DNA of 64,000 nucleotides from Spirosoma lacussanchae (GCF_005870035.1 NZ_SWJG01000010.1:1-64000), one strand, 5' to 3'; positions 7,541-17,811 are shown, counted from the stretch's first letter. Notes: a model not told the origin generated them from the letters alone. Program-made: numbers and translations.

Positions 7541-8221
7541 CTAAAGCAGGTCAGGAGTCTGGTGCCGCATCGGCTTCAGATGAACCGTTTGCCGACCGGC
7601 CAGCCAATGACGGTCAATACCGATCAGGCCAAATACCAGATCCCAGCTCCGCTCGAAACAGTGGGCTGCGTCGGGAAACGTGATCGACACAGCCAGCGCC
7701 CGCTCGTAAAAGTCACGCGTTTGCCGACGCACTATATCTCGATGAATGGCAAACTGAGCGCCCAGCACAAAGGTATATGCAGCCGGTCCGTCAGTGCCAA
7801 ACAACGCCCGATGAAAACCCCGCAGCTCGAGACCGCGACCGTCTTCGTTCTTACTCCAGGGCCTGAACAGCCGCTCACCCTGATCATCGTCGGTATCGAT
7901 CAGATGCCCCAACCAGCGAAACCCCAGCGGACTGATCGCGTCAGGGGCATCAGCAAATGCCCGCAGGGTTTTCTTGAAGTCGAAGGCGTGGTCAAATGGT
8001 TTCCCCTGGCAAAAGATTGTCCATTCGGCCAGCGTGTCGTACCGATCAACGAGGTGATGCAGGTACGTATGAGCCTCACGCCCTACGTTGGGAAGCGCAA
8101 GCGCATCGGGGCCCGCCGACCCATCGGCACTTTTATCATAAACGGTTACGTACAGACTGGCAGGGCGTTTCCGTAGCCAGGCCAGGTCTTCAGTGTAGCG
8201 GGCAACAACAAGTTCTAGCAT
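7541..8221 (-). CDS. DUF3431-like protein of unknown function
   Basis: A 226-residue protein beginning MLELVVARYTEDLAWL, followed by LYVTVYDKS, LPNVGREAHTYLHH and FCQGKPFDHA. This order matches the DUF3431 family, whose members look like glycosyltransferase-A-type proteins and often sit near glycan genes; that resemblance is from memory. ATG 8221 is preferred over an upstream alternative start because family similarity begins exactly there. It is convergent with xylB and divergent from the oligopeptidase gene, so it has its own promoter. The substrate is unknown. Confidence 0.6.
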   Translation of the reverse strand: MLELVVARYTEDLAWLRKRPASLYVTVYDKSADGSAGPDALALPNVGREAHTYLHHLVDRYDTLAEWTIFCQGKPFDHAFDFKKTLRAFADAPDAISPLGFRWLGHLIDTDDDQGERLFRPWSKNEDGRGLELRGFHRALFGTDGPAAYTFVLGAQFAIHRDIVRRQTRDFYERALAVSITFPDAAHCFERSWDLVFGLIGIDRHWLAGRQTVHLKPMRHQTPDLL

Positions 8222-8359
8222 AGGCGATACTCGCAGAACAGCACAGGTTGGGCAAAGTTCGATCCGCCGACTGGTTTCTTCCTGTTGGCGGATCGGCCGC
8301 ATCGCCGGTGCGCGTAAACAAAACGTATCTTTACAAACTGACCTCTTAAACGAACTGCT

Positions 8360-10492
8360 ATGAAGGGAACGTGTTTACTGATTATTACAACCCTCACGCT
8401 GCACAGCATGACTCAGGCACAAAACGTACAGCCCCCCAGGGCCGCTATCAAGCCCAAAGAACTGACCATTCATGGCGACACCCGCGTCGATAATTACTAC
8501 TATCTCAACGAGCGCGAAAATCCCGACGTAATCAACTACCTGAAGGCCGAAAACGCCTACCTGGACCAGGTGCTGGCGCCGGTAAAAGGACTGCAGGACA
8601 GACTGTTCGACGAGATGAAGGGGCGCATCAAACAGCAGGATGAATCGGTTCCCTACAAAGAAGGAGACTACTACTACTATACCCGCTACGTAACCGGTGG
8701 CGAGTACCCGATTTATTGCCGCAAAAAAGGCGCGCTGACCGGTACCGAAGAAGTCATGTTCGACGGGAATGCCCTGGCCCGCGGCCATAACTACTATCAG
8801 CTGGGCGGCTATGAGGTGTCGGACAACGACGAACTGGCCGTATTCTGCGAAGACACTGTAAGCCGACGACTCTACACGCTTCGGATCAAGAACCTCAAAA
8901 CCGGCCAGATCTACCCCGAAATCATACCCAATACCGAAGCAGGCAGCTTTGCCTGGGCAGCTGACAATAAGACGCTGTTCTACATCAAAAAAGACCCGCA
9001 GACGCTGCTCGGCTATCAGGTATTCCGGCACGTGCTGGGCACCAGTCCCGAGCAGGATGTGCTGGTCTATGAAGAGCCGGACAATCAGTTCTACATGGGG
9101 CTAGGTCGGTCGAAATCAAAGAAATACATCACAATCGGCGTTGATCATAATGGCGTCGCTACGGAATACCGGCTGCTCGACGCCAGTAAACCCACTGGGG
9201 AGTTCACGGTATTTCTGCCGCGCGAGAAAGGACACGAATACGACATCGTTCATTACAAAGACAAGTTCTATGTTCGGACCAACTGGAAGGCAGAAAACTT
9301 CCGGCTCATGGAAGTGCCGGAAGGCAAAACGGCCGACCGGAACGCCTGGAAAGAAGTCATTTCGCACCGGGCCGACGTGTACCTGAGTGACCTCGACGTA
9401 TTTGCCAACCACCTCGTCCTGGGCGAACGCAAAGCAGGCCTGACCAACATTCGGATTATCAGCCAGAAACGAACCGGCGATCCGGCCAGGGCTGACTTTT
9501 ACCTGCCGTTTCAAGACCCAGCCTACGTGGCAGGCATCGGCTATAACCCCGACTTCAACACGAACGTAGTACGCTATACTTATGCGTCGCTGACCACGCC
9601 CAGCTCGACCTACGATTACAACATGGACACCCAGACCGCCACCCTGATGAAGCGTCAGGAGGTACTGGGTGGTTTTGATCCGGCCAACTATACCTCCGAG
9701 CGTATTTTCGTAACGGCCCGCGACGGAGCCAAAGTGCCGGTATCGATCGTGTACCGGAAAGGAACCAAAAAAGACGGCTCGGCCCCTCTGCTGCAATACT
9801 CGTATGGCTCTTACGGTATTAACATGGAACCTGGCTTCAGCTCAACCCGCCTGAGCCTGCTGGACCGGGGTTTTATTTACGCCATGGCCCACATTCGGGG
9901 CGGTCAGGAGATGGGGCGTCGATGGTACGAAGACGGAAAGATGCTGAAGAAGAAAAATACCTTCAATGATTTTGTCGACGTATCGCAGCACCTCATCAGC
10001 CAGAAATACACCTCGCCGGATAAGCTATTTGCTATGGGCGGCAGTGCAGGCGGCTTGCTGATGGGTGCGGTCATTAACCAGGCGCCCCAGCTCTACCGGG
10101 GCGTTGTAGCCGCTGTCCCCTTCGTTGATGTAGTCACGACCATGCTCGACGAAACCATCCCACTCACGACGGGCGAGTTTGAAGAATGGGGCAACCCCAA
10201 GCAGAAGGTTTATTACGACTATATGAAATCGTATTCGCCTTACGACAACGTTACGAAGAAAGCCTATCCGAATCTGCTCGTGACAACGGGGCTTCATGAC
10301 TCGCAGGTGCAGTATTGGGAACCCGCCAAATGGGTTGCCAAACTCCGTACGCTGAAAACCGATACCAACCAGCTACTGCTCCATACCAATATGGAAGCGG
10401 GCCACGGGGGTGCTTCGGGCCGTTTCCAGGCGCTAAAAGAAATTGCGCTGGAGTATGCCTTCATGCTAAATCTGGTCGGGGTGCAGCAGTAA
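8360..10492 (+). CDS. ptrB: Oligopeptidase B-like S9 serine peptidase, secreted
   Basis: Cleaves short peptides after basic residues in the known family. The 710-residue protein has a signal peptide (MKGTCLLIITTLTLHSMTQAQ), a beta-propeller (about 80-420) and an alpha/beta-hydrolase domain. The catalytic residues are visible: Ser562 in GGSAGG, Asp647 in GLHDSQV and His682 in AGHGG. The segment ending in RGGQEMGRRWYEDG and the later EEWGNP are typical of oligopeptidase B rather than prolyl oligopeptidase. Unlike enteric PtrB it is exported, so it probably works in the periplasm on imported peptides. A weak TATCTTTA box lies at 8326-8333. It stands alone between hairpins. Confidence 0.88.
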   Translation: MKGTCLLIITTLTLHSMTQAQNVQPPRAAIKPKELTIHGDTRVDNYYYLNERENPDVINYLKAENAYLDQVLAPVKGLQDRLFDEMKGRIKQQDESVPYKEGDYYYYTRYVTGGEYPIYCRKKGALTGTEEVMFDGNALARGHNYYQLGGYEVSDNDELAVFCEDTVSRRLYTLRIKNLKTGQIYPEIIPNTEAGSFAWAADNKTLFYIKKDPQTLLGYQVFRHVLGTSPEQDVLVYEEPDNQFYMGLGRSKSKKYITIGVDHNGVATEYRLLDASKPTGEFTVFLPREKGHEYDIVHYKDKFYVRTNWKAENFRLMEVPEGKTADRNAWKEVISHRADVYLSDLDVFANHLVLGERKAGLTNIRIISQKRTGDPARADFYLPFQDPAYVAGIGYNPDFNTNVVRYTYASLTTPSSTYDYNMDTQTATLMKRQEVLGGFDPANYTSERIFVTARDGAKVPVSIVYRKGTKKDGSAPLLQYSYGSYGINMEPGFSSTRLSLLDRGFIYAMAHIRGGQEMGRRWYEDGKMLKKKNTFNDFVDVSQHLISQKYTSPDKLFAMGGSAGGLLMGAVINQAPQLYRGVVAAVPFVDVVTTMLDETIPLTTGEFEEWGNPKQKVYYDYMKSYSPYDNVTKKAYPNLLVTTGLHDSQVQYWEPAKWVAKLRTLKTDTNQLLLHTNMEAGHGGASGRFQALKEIALEYAFMLNLVGVQQ

Positions 10493-10646
10493 ATAACTGT
10501 ATTGCACAACCATCGCCCAGGCGTGTCCCCTTGTGCGCGGCTGAAGTACAGTACGTCGTTTTTGCAGCTACTTATTCCGGCAGCGTTTTTTCGGGCTTTG
10601 CTGGCAGAAGAAGAGTACGTTTTGAATTTCTTGCTAGTTTTTTGTT

Positions 10647-10722
10647 GGGTCGGGTGCCAGGCTAAAAGCGCACCCGACCCGAAGTATCTGGCCTGTTTTT
10701 AACCAGACACGCCAGATACTTC
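10647..10722. terminator. Two tandem hairpins between convergent genes
   Basis: The first hairpin pairs GGGTCGGGTGC (10647-10657) with 10670-10680. The second pairs GAAGTATCTGGC (10681-10692) with 10711-10722 and has five T in its loop. They abut each other and separate the oligopeptidase gene from the convergent repair gene, so they probably stop transcription from both sides. The rest of the gap (10493-10646) shows nothing. Confidence 0.7.
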
Positions 10723-10731
10723 GCCATTACC

Positions 10732-11430
10732 CTACAGCTTCAGATAATACTGCCGACGGGTGGGGTCAAATTTCTCGATGGCGTAGCGTAGAGCCGTACG
10801 CGGCATCTGCCGGATGTGATCGTGCAAAAACTCCTCCAGCGCTTCGGGGCTGCGTTTACCCACCTCGCGCAGCATCCAGCCAACTGCTTTATGAATCAGG
10901 TCGTGGTTGTGGGCCAGGAGTAGTTCGGCCAGCGCAAACGTATCAGAAAACTGTCCTTTCCGGATAAATGCCAGTGTCGACACCATCGCTATGCGCTGGC
11001 TCCAGAGGTGATCCTGCCGGGCCAGATCGTACAGGACCGATCGATCGGTGTGCAGGAGGTATTCGCCCAGAATAGCCGGGCAGGTCGCGTCTACCAGATC
11101 CCAGTTGTTGACGTACTGTCGATTAGCCAGGTAGCGGTCGGCCAGGTCAGCCCGACCGGTTACCCCTGTTTTTCGGGCCTGATACACCCAGATAAGCAGA
11201 GCCGTCATCCGGCATTCATGGTACGAATCATGGAGCAGCTGCTCTACTTCATCGGCCGATAACGACCCAAATTGCCGAGCAATCGCGTGTTGCTGCGGCA
11301 TCGAGAGACCCAGAAACTGATCGCCCTCGCCATACTGGCCAGGTCGGGTCTTGAAGAAACGGGCTACAAACGAAGCCCGTTCGGGTTGTTCCAGCGCCAG
11401 CAGCGCCGTCTTAACGTCGGTATGGGTCAC
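10732..11430 (-). CDS. DNA alkylation repair protein (AlkD family)
   Basis: A HEAT-like-repeat DNA glycosylase fold that removes alkylated bases in known members. The protein shows the family order FFKTRPGQYGEGDQFLGL, then NNWDLVDATCP, then LIHKAVGWMLREVGKR and the C-terminal TALRYAIEKFDPTRR. It is about 232 residues. The start is placed at GTG 11430 because the upstream extension of the frame runs through the ftsZ terminator hairpin and cannot be real coding. It lies directly downstream of ftsZ on the same strand but behind that terminator, so it is probably transcribed separately. Confidence 0.82.
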   Translation of the reverse strand: MTHTDVKTALLALEQPERASFVARFFKTRPGQYGEGDQFLGLSMPQQHAIARQFGSLSADEVEQLLHDSYHECRMTALLIWVYQARKTGVTGRADLADRYLANRQYVNNWDLVDATCPAILGEYLLHTDRSVLYDLARQDHLWSQRIAMVSTLAFIRKGQFSDTFALAELLLAHNHDLIHKAVGWMLREVGKRSPEALEEFLHDHIRQMPRTALRYAIEKFDPTRRQYYLKL

Positions 11431-11449
11431 AGTAGGGGCAGGCTTAACG

Positions 11450-11490
11450 CAAAAGTCCGGCAATTGCGCTACCGCAACCCCGGACTTTTG
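11450..11490 (-). terminator. ftsZ terminator
   Basis: Inverted repeat CAAAAGTCCGG (11450-11460) / CCGGACTTTTG (11480-11490), 16 bases after the ftsZ stop. It marks the end of the division cluster on the minus strand. Confidence 0.75.
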
Positions 11491-11506
11491 TATAGACAAT
11501 AACTAC

Positions 11507-12964
11507 TTAGTCGTTCAGTTTTGAGCGGACAAACTCATGTTCGGGTAGCATCGGCAGCGAATACAGCAGCGTCTTGTTCCGTTCGAACGTAGGCCGGTCA
11601 AGCTCGGTGGCGGTGTATTTGCCATCCACAAACGTCCGGATCATCCGTTCAATCAGGTCTGCGTCGCTCGGGCGTTCATCTTCGTCGAGCAGCAGAATAC
11701 CATTTTCGTCATGCTGGTGGTTAGGTCGCATACCCGCACCCGGCAGTGTATCGGGCCGGACGATGGTGGCGCCGTTGTAGCCGGTTGGTGTCAGCTGTCG
11801 TTCATCGACCGTTACTACTACGCCTTCCGGTTTGGGAGTTACCACCGGGTCGATAAGTACAGGGTCGGCAGGAACCAGCTCGGTCGGCTCGGTCGCATCC
11901 TGTGGCTGTTCTTCGATCACCTCTTCCGGCTCTTTCTCTGGCTCCGTAATGAGTTCAGGTTCGACAACCGTGTTCTTAAGCTGATCCATCAGCGTTGATG
12001 TACCGTCGAAGCCAGCCGCAATGATCGTGACGCGCAGACTGTCGCCCAGATTTTTGTCGGTAATAGCGCCGAACTTGAACATTCGGGCTTCGGTCTGAAT
12101 TTTCTTGGCTACATGCTCCGAAATGGCCATCTGCTCCTTCAGTCGCATGGCGTGTTCCTTACTCGACGAGATCGTGAGCAGAATCCGCTTGGCGCCCCGA
12201 ATGTCATGATCGTTGAGCAGGGGCGAGTTCAGAGCTGCTTCGATAGCGCGTAAGGCCCGATCTTCGCCAGCTGCTTCGGCCGATCCCATTACCGACTGAC
12301 CAGCATTTTCCAGTACTTTCTTAACGTCAGCAAAGTCAGCGTTGATATCGCCCTGGGTCGTGATGATTTCGGCAATACTCTTTACCGCGTTGGCCAGAAC
12401 ATCGTCGGCATGTGCATAGGCATCCGTCCAGGTCAGTTCGCTGTAGAGTTCGGCCAGTTTATCGTTCAGGACTACCAGTACCGTATCGCAGCTGCGTTTC
12501 AGCTTCTCGATACCTTCGCGAGCCTGTTCTTTCTTATCGGTTCCTTCAAAGTAGTAAGGCGCCGTAACGACAGCTACCGTCAGAAGCCCCATTTCGCGGG
12601 CCACCTCGGCCACTACCGGCGCAGCACCGGTTCCGGTACCACCGCCCATACCCGCCGTAATGAACACCATTTTGGTTGGGGGAGCCAACAGGTTTCGGAT
12701 CTCGTCGATGCTGGCACGGGCCGCATCTTCGCCAGCTTTGGCTTCGGTACCTGCTCCCAGCCCATCGCCCAGTTGCAATTTGGTTGGAACGGGGTTGTTC
12801 ATAAGTGCCTGACGGTCGGTATTGCAGACGGCAAAATTGACGTCCTGCATCTTCATGTCAAACATGTGCTTGACGGCATTGCCGCCCATGCCCCCTACCC
12901 CAACCACTTTAATGATTGTCGGATTGTCATCCGGTATGTCGAATCTATAGCCCTGACTTTGCAT
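11507..12964 (-). CDS. ftsZ: Cell division protein FtsZ
   Basis: Tubulin-like GTPase that forms the division ring. The GTP-binding signature GGGTGTG is at residues 107-113, with [10 protein letters not shown] at 21-30 and TDRQAL after it. The globular part ends near residue 320. A long, Glu- and Pro-rich variable linker (about 325-420) follows, then a C-terminal tail ([14 protein letters not shown]) that should bind FtsA. ATG 12964 is chosen; an upstream TTG would add 16 residues of no family value. It is the last gene of the cluster, 86 bases after ftsA. Confidence 0.95.
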   Translation of the reverse strand: MQSQGYRFDIPDDNPTIIKVVGVGGMGGNAVKHMFDMKMQDVNFAVCNTDRQALMNNPVPTKLQLGDGLGAGTEAKAGEDAARASIDEIRNLLAPPTKMVFITAGMGGGTGTGAAPVVAEVAREMGLLTVAVVTAPYYFEGTDKKEQAREGIEKLKRSCDTVLVVLNDKLAELYSELTWTDAYAHADDVLANAVKSIAEIITTQGDINADFADVKKVLENAGQSVMGSAEAAGEDRALRAIEAALNSPLLNDHDIRGAKRILLTISSSKEHAMRLKEQMAISEHVAKKIQTEARMFKFGAITDKNLGDSLRVTIIAAGFDGTSTLMDQLKNTVVEPELITEPEKEPEEVIEEQPQDATEPTELVPADPVLIDPVVTPKPEGVVVTVDERQLTPTGYNGATIVRPDTLPGAGMRPNHQHDENGILLLDEDERPSDADLIERMIRTFVDGKYTATELDRPTFERNKTLLYSLPMLPEHEFVRSKLND

Positions 12965-13050
12965 GTGTGGGTCTGTGGTGTCTGTTTCGAAATTGGTACT
13001 ACCTGAATGCAAATGAACCGGCTTGGGGCCGGTCTCCCCTTACGGGTCGG

Positions 13051-14466
13051 TTAATAGGGGTCGGTTTCGTTACCGCGAATAGGTCGCGTCACCTTACGGA
13101 GCCAGCCCAGCAAACCTCCGCCCTCTTCGGGCGCCTTCTCGGGGGCAGGTGCTTTCTCTACCTTTTCGCGCACCGGCGTTGGTGGCGGACCGTATGTCGG
13201 CTGGCGGGTTGGCACGTTGGCTGGCTCGTCGTTATAGGCGGCTCGGTTGGGGTCGCTGATAAACGAGATCCGATTATCAATGGTCTTATAACCAGCCCAC
13301 ACCAGACCCACGGCCGTAGCATAGGCAGGGTCACCCACCAGATCGGCCCGACCGTTGGGTTCCAGATGTTCGGGGTAGCCAACGCGCACTTCTTCAACGC
13401 CCGTTACCCGCCCAAATATCTGCTCAACGCCGGGAATCAGTGCCGTACCGCCGGTCAGAACAAGCCCGCCCAGCAGTTTGCCTTCATAGCCCGACCGAAT
13501 GATTTCAGCCTGGATCAACGCAGCAATTTCGCGCAGACGATCTTCGATAATAACCGCTACATTTTTCAACAAAACATCTTTAGGACGCCGGTTGCTCAGA
13601 CCCGGCACCGCCACCACTTCGTTGAGATTGTACTCACCCGGTATAGCACTGCCGAACTTGCGCTTAAGCTGTTCTGCCTGATTGGGCAGAATCTTACAGC
13701 CCGCCTGAATATCGGACGTCAGGCTGTTTCCGGCCCACGGGAACACCGCCACATGACGAAGTACGTTGCGGTAGTAAATAGCCAGTTCGGTCGTGCCGCC
13801 ACCAATATCGACCAGGGCCACGCCAGCGTATTTTTCTTCATCAGTCAGCACCGCCAGGCCAGATGCCAGGGCTGACAGCATCATCGTCTCCTGCTCCAAG
13901 TTATTGCGGGTAATGCACTTACGCACGTTGCGGGCTGCGTTGGCCTGGGCTGTAATGAGCTGAAAATCGGCTCCTAGCTTTACGCCGTTACGACCAACCG
14001 GCTGATTTATATTCGATTCATTATCGACCATGAAATCCATGGGCAACACGTGAATAATTTCTTTATCGGCCGGGATTGACGTACGGTTGCGGTACATGTC
14101 GCTCAGGAGATGATCGATGTCCTCAATCTGAACTTCATCACCCATTGACGAGCGCGTGATGTTGCCATTCGCTTTGATCGACGTCACGTGTGCTCCGCTA
14201 AAGCTAACGTTGACCGAGTGAATGTTCAGGTTCGATTGGTTCGATGCTTCAGCTACGGCGCGCCGGATGGCGTTTACTGTGTTGTTAACGTTAACCACCG
14301 ACCCTTTCGTAACGCCATCGGCCAGAGCGGTTTCTCCCACGCCCAGTACTTCAAGCGTTTCCTGTTCTCTGTTGTTACGAACCAACCGGCCAGCCACCGC
14401 ACACACTTTGGTGCTGCCGATGTCGAGCCCAACCACAATTTTCTCGTCACTTCCCGTTGTTGTCAT
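13051..14466 (-). CDS. ftsA: Cell division protein FtsA
   Basis: Actin-like ATPase that ties FtsZ filaments to the membrane. The first nucleotide motif VVGLDIGSTKVCAVAG follows the start, and VDIGGGTTELA and LTGGTALIPG are the later phosphate-binding loops. The C-terminus carries a Pro-rich linker and ends with GLLGWLRKVTRPIRG, a likely membrane-targeting amphipathic helix. ATG 14466 overlaps the ftsQ stop by four bases, so the two are coupled; an upstream frame extension lies inside ftsQ and is discarded. Length (471 residues) is normal for Bacteroidota. Confidence 0.93.
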   Translation of the reverse strand: MTTTGSDEKIVVGLDIGSTKVCAVAGRLVRNNREQETLEVLGVGETALADGVTKGSVVNVNNTVNAIRRAVAEASNQSNLNIHSVNVSFSGAHVTSIKANGNITRSSMGDEVQIEDIDHLLSDMYRNRTSIPADKEIIHVLPMDFMVDNESNINQPVGRNGVKLGADFQLITAQANAARNVRKCITRNNLEQETMMLSALASGLAVLTDEEKYAGVALVDIGGGTTELAIYYRNVLRHVAVFPWAGNSLTSDIQAGCKILPNQAEQLKRKFGSAIPGEYNLNEVVAVPGLSNRRPKDVLLKNVAVIIEDRLREIAALIQAEIIRSGYEGKLLGGLVLTGGTALIPGVEQIFGRVTGVEEVRVGYPEHLEPNGRADLVGDPAYATAVGLVWAGYKTIDNRISFISDPNRAAYNDEPANVPTRQPTYGPPPTPVREKVEKAPAPEKAPEEGGGLLGWLRKVTRPIRGNETDPY

Positions 14467-15236
14467 TCGCACACGATTTGATTTCGGTACTGAACGTTTA
14501 CCCGACTGTAGCGATCCCATCCCTTAGCCGGTAAAACGTCGGTATATACTAATTTTAATTTCTTAAATTTCGCATCCAGATCGGTTGGCAAGCCAAGCTC
14601 GATTCGGTGGTTTCCCACCTGCGGCCACATGGTTACCTCGCCCTGCTCATCGACCGACAGTTCGGCGATCTGCGCCCGCCAGAGCGGGTCGTCGGCAATG
14701 TACCGAAGCAGGCCAAGTAAAGGCTGGTTCCGTTCGCTGGCCAGCGAGCGGTTCCGTTTAAAATACGGCCCGGTCAGAATAGGCACACGAGCGGTATAAT
14801 TCATCGAGATCGGAAAGAACCGACCTTCTTCGCTAATGTACTGCCCCGAGACCGTCCGGATACCTTCGCTGTCTGTCATCAAACGAGCAACGGGCCTGGG
14901 CTGTTCAACACTGACGAGTAGATTTCCCATTAGGTCTCGGGATACCTGACAAGTTTTTACCAGCCCATGCTGCTGTAAGCGAACTTCCAGCTGCCGAAAA
15001 TCAACCTCTTCGTACTGTTTACCAATTACCGGATCAGCTCCGCCGTTTGTTAAGTACCCCGTCACGTCCCGACGCGTCAGAAACTGGTGACCGTCAACCT
15101 GATTAAGTTTTACAACCACCGCACGAACCCGTTTTTGATCCTGCCGCACTTCGGTGAAGGCGATCAGACCAAGCAACGTGACAAGCCCGCCGGCCATGTA
15201 AAACCACTTCCTGGTTGATTTAAAGGTAGAAAACAT
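14463..15236 (-). CDS. ftsQ: Cell division protein FtsQ/DivIB
   Basis: A bitopic membrane protein of the divisome: short cytoplasmic N-terminus, one span (about residues 12-30, FYMAGGLVTLLGLIAF), and a periplasmic POTRA-like part with RRDVTGYL and the beta-domain (VEQPRPVARL). It sits between murC and ftsA, the conserved place for ftsQ, and overlaps ftsA by four bases. ATG 15236 is preferred to an upstream TTG at 15263. Sequence conservation is low in this family, so the call leans on order and topology. Confidence 0.85.
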   Translation of the reverse strand: MFSTFKSTRKWFYMAGGLVTLLGLIAFTEVRQDQKRVRAVVVKLNQVDGHQFLTRRDVTGYLTNGGADPVIGKQYEEVDFRQLEVRLQQHGLVKTCQVSRDLMGNLLVSVEQPRPVARLMTDSEGIRTVSGQYISEEGRFFPISMNYTARVPILTGPYFKRNRSLASERNQPLLGLLRYIADDPLWRAQIAELSVDEQGEVTMWPQVGNHRIELGLPTDLDAKFKKLKLVYTDVLPAKGWDRYSRVNVQYRNQIVCE

Positions 15237-15273
15237 CTGCGTATAAGCTAAGTCATTATCCAACTATTTTTAT

Positions 15274-16659
15274 CTATTGGTCTATTAATACTGATTTCAG
15301 CACCGGCAGTTGCTGATCAATGTCGCCCGCTCCGATCGTGACCAGCAACGATGGCTTCATATCCCGCACAACGCCCGCCAATTCAGCTTTGGTACTTTGG
15401 CGTTTGGTTTTCGATTGTACCGCCCGAAATATCAAGTCGGACGTCACTCCCTCGATCGGTAATTCCCGCGCCGGGTAAATATCCAGCAGAATCACGTGAT
15501 CGGCCAGCGACAGACTTTCGGCGAACCCTTCGGCAAAATCACGCGTGCGGCTGAAGAGGTGAGGCTGAAAAACAGCCGTCAACTCCCGGTCTGGATACAA
15601 CGCTTTCACTGACGACAAAAAGGCCCTAACTTCTTCAGGATGATGCGCATAATCATCGATCAGGACCACATCGTCCGTTTTGAGAATGTACTCGAATCGC
15701 CGACGAACGCCCCGATACGTGGTCAATGCTGAACGGATGGCTTCTGCCGATACACCCAGCTCCAGCGCAACTGCGCCAGCCGCCACAGCGTTCTCAACAT
15801 TGTGAAAACCAGGAACCGTCAGGCGAATATCGGGAATAACACCGTTCGGATACACAAGGTCGAAAACAAAAGCTGCATTTTCTATTTTTAGATTCTGACT
15901 ACAATAGTCGCCATTTTGTAACGAATACTCCTTAACGGTAGCATTTGTCTTGTTAGCCAGCGTCAGTCCCTGCTTCATAAAGAGCACACCATCAGGCGCA
16001 ATCTGACTGGCGAACAGCCCGAATGATTCGAGCACAGCATCGTGTGCCCCGTAAATATCGAGGTGGTCGGCATCGGTCGACGTAACGATGGCCAGCTGCG
16101 GGTATAGCGTCAGAAACGACCGGTCAAACTCGTCGGCCTCGACAACGCAAACCACCTCCCGCAGGTTATCGGCAGGTTCGTTAAGCAGAAAATTAGTATT
16201 ATAATTATTGGTGATCCCTCCCAGAAAAGCCGCGCAGTTTACCCCCGCATCGCGCAGGATATGAGCGACCATCGACGAGGTAGTGGTTTTCCCGTGCGTA
16301 CCGGCCACCCCAACGGTTTTCATCTGACCGGCCAGCAGGCCCAACACCTGCGAACGTTTCTGCAGGGTAAACCCGTGGTCTGTCAGGTAGATATATTCAG
16401 CATGTGTCTTGGGTACAGCCGGCGTATAGACGACTAGCGTCTGGGCTGGGTTGGCCAGAAACTCGGCCGGAATCTGTTGCGTATCCTCGGTAAAATGGAT
16501 GGCCATCCCCTCGGCCTCCAGGGCATTAGTCAGGGCGGTGGGGGTTCGGTCATACCCGGCCACCTCGTAGCCGTTGATCCGAAACCAGCGCGCCAGAGCA
16601 CTCATACCGATTCCGCCTATCCCCAAAAAATAGATGTACTTGAACTGATCCAGACTCAT
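15274..16659 (-). CDS. murC: UDP-N-acetylmuramate--L-alanine ligase
   Basis: Adds L-alanine to UDP-MurNAc in the cytoplasm, the first amino acid step of peptidoglycan precursor synthesis. The N-terminal Rossmann motif FLGIGGIGMSALA, the ATP loop GVAGTHGKTTTSSM and the later DDYAHHPEE are MurC hallmarks. The 461-residue length is normal. Its ATG overlaps the murG stop by four bases (ATGA), and ftsQ follows after 37 bases, so the order murG-murC-ftsQ is the standard one. Confidence 0.95.
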   Translation of the reverse strand: MSLDQFKYIYFLGIGGIGMSALARWFRINGYEVAGYDRTPTALTNALEAEGMAIHFTEDTQQIPAEFLANPAQTLVVYTPAVPKTHAEYIYLTDHGFTLQKRSQVLGLLAGQMKTVGVAGTHGKTTTSSMVAHILRDAGVNCAAFLGGITNNYNTNFLLNEPADNLREVVCVVEADEFDRSFLTLYPQLAIVTSTDADHLDIYGAHDAVLESFGLFASQIAPDGVLFMKQGLTLANKTNATVKEYSLQNGDYCSQNLKIENAAFVFDLVYPNGVIPDIRLTVPGFHNVENAVAAGAVALELGVSAEAIRSALTTYRGVRRRFEYILKTDDVVLIDDYAHHPEEVRAFLSSVKALYPDRELTAVFQPHLFSRTRDFAEGFAESLSLADHVILLDIYPARELPIEGVTSDLIFRAVQSKTKRQSTKAELAGVVRDMKPSLLVTIGAGDIDQQLPVLKSVLIDQ

Positions 16660-17750
16660 CGTTTCATTAGATTTACTACTTCTTCCGCAATCTCGCGGGC
16701 TGCATCTGGCCTGGCCAGGGTTTTGATAGCGGTTCGCAACTGCTGGCGCTGGACCGGATTGTTGAGCAGCGCCAGTGCAGCCGGAACCAGATCGGTACGA
16801 GCCGCCTGATCACGCACCAGCAGAGCCGCACCCCGATCAACCAGCGCCATGGCGTTTTTGGTCTGATGATCTTCGGCTGCCGCCGGAAACGGCACCAGAA
16901 TAGCCGGTCGCCCGACCAGACACAACTCCGACACCGACAGCGCCCCCGCCCGCGACACAACCGCGTCGGCTACGGCATAGGCTTTATCCATGTCGTAGAT
17001 AAAGTCATACGCTTTCACCAGCGAAGACCCTACGGTGGCTACGGCCTTCCGAGCGCGCTCAATAAAAGCGGGGCCTGTCTGCCAGACTACCTGAATACCG
17101 GCATCGACAAACTGCGTCAGTCCGGCCTCCATCGCTTCGTTGATGGTTCGGGCGCCCTGGCTACCGCCAATAACGAGCAACGTGGGGCGGGTAGCTTCCA
17201 GCCCGAACAGCTGCTGCCCCGCGCTGACTTGCTGGTCGGCAAACTGAATATCGCTCCGAACCGGGTTACCCGTCATCCTGATTTTAGCGGCCGGAAAAAA
17301 AGCCTCCATACCAGGGTAAGCCACACAAATTCGTTCGGCCCAGCGGGCCAGTACTTTATTGGTTAGTCCGGCATAGGAATTCTGCTCCTGAATGAGCGTC
17401 GGAACACCGGCCATAGACGCAGCCAGCAGTAAAGGGCCACTGGCATAGCCACCAACGCCAACGGCCGCATCGGGTCGAAAGGTGCGTACAATCTGGCGGG
17501 CCCGTAACAGGCTCTTACCTAGTTTCACCGGAAAAATCAGATTCTCCAGTGTCAGTTCGCGCTTGATCCCCACAACGGGTAACCCCTCGATGGGGTAGCC
17601 GGCGCGGGGCACCTTTTCCATCTCCATTTTACCTTCGGCCCCCACGAATAAAATGTCGGTGGTCGCATCCAGGTGTCTCAGCTCGTTGGCGATGGCAATA
17701 GCCGGGTAGATATGCCCGCCTGTTCCACCCCCACTAATAATAATTCTCAT
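16656..17750 (-). CDS. murG: UDP-GlcNAc--lipid I N-acetylglucosaminyltransferase
   Basis: Transfers GlcNAc to lipid I on the inner face of the membrane to make lipid II. The GT-B signature ISGGGTGGHIYPA opens the protein, and the second glycine-rich loop GGSQGARTINEA and the UDP-GlcNAc-binding region RAGALSVSEL are present. It has 364 residues, full length. It overlaps murC and lies 61 bases after ftsW. Confidence 0.95.
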   Translation of the reverse strand: MRIIISGGGTGGHIYPAIAIANELRHLDATTDILFVGAEGKMEMEKVPRAGYPIEGLPVVGIKRELTLENLIFPVKLGKSLLRARQIVRTFRPDAAVGVGGYASGPLLLAASMAGVPTLIQEQNSYAGLTNKVLARWAERICVAYPGMEAFFPAAKIRMTGNPVRSDIQFADQQVSAGQQLFGLEATRPTLLVIGGSQGARTINEAMEAGLTQFVDAGIQVVWQTGPAFIERARKAVATVGSSLVKAYDFIYDMDKAYAVADAVVSRAGALSVSELCLVGRPAILVPFPAAAEDHQTKNAMALVDRGAALLVRDQAARTDLVPAALALLNNPVQRQQLRTAIKTLARPDAAREIAEEVVNLMKR

Positions 17751-17811
17751 AGCTACTCCTGACAGGTAGTGGTCATATGGCCGTTTAGCAGTATAAAACA
17801 GCCTGCCACGC

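Noticed and set aside
11431-11499. Longer N-terminus for the AlkD-like protein
   Set aside because: The added part would translate the ftsZ terminator hairpin and has no family likeness.
12916-13875. Long plus-strand frame opposite ftsA and ftsZ
   Set aside because: It is antisense to two genes with clear signatures and shows no family likeness.
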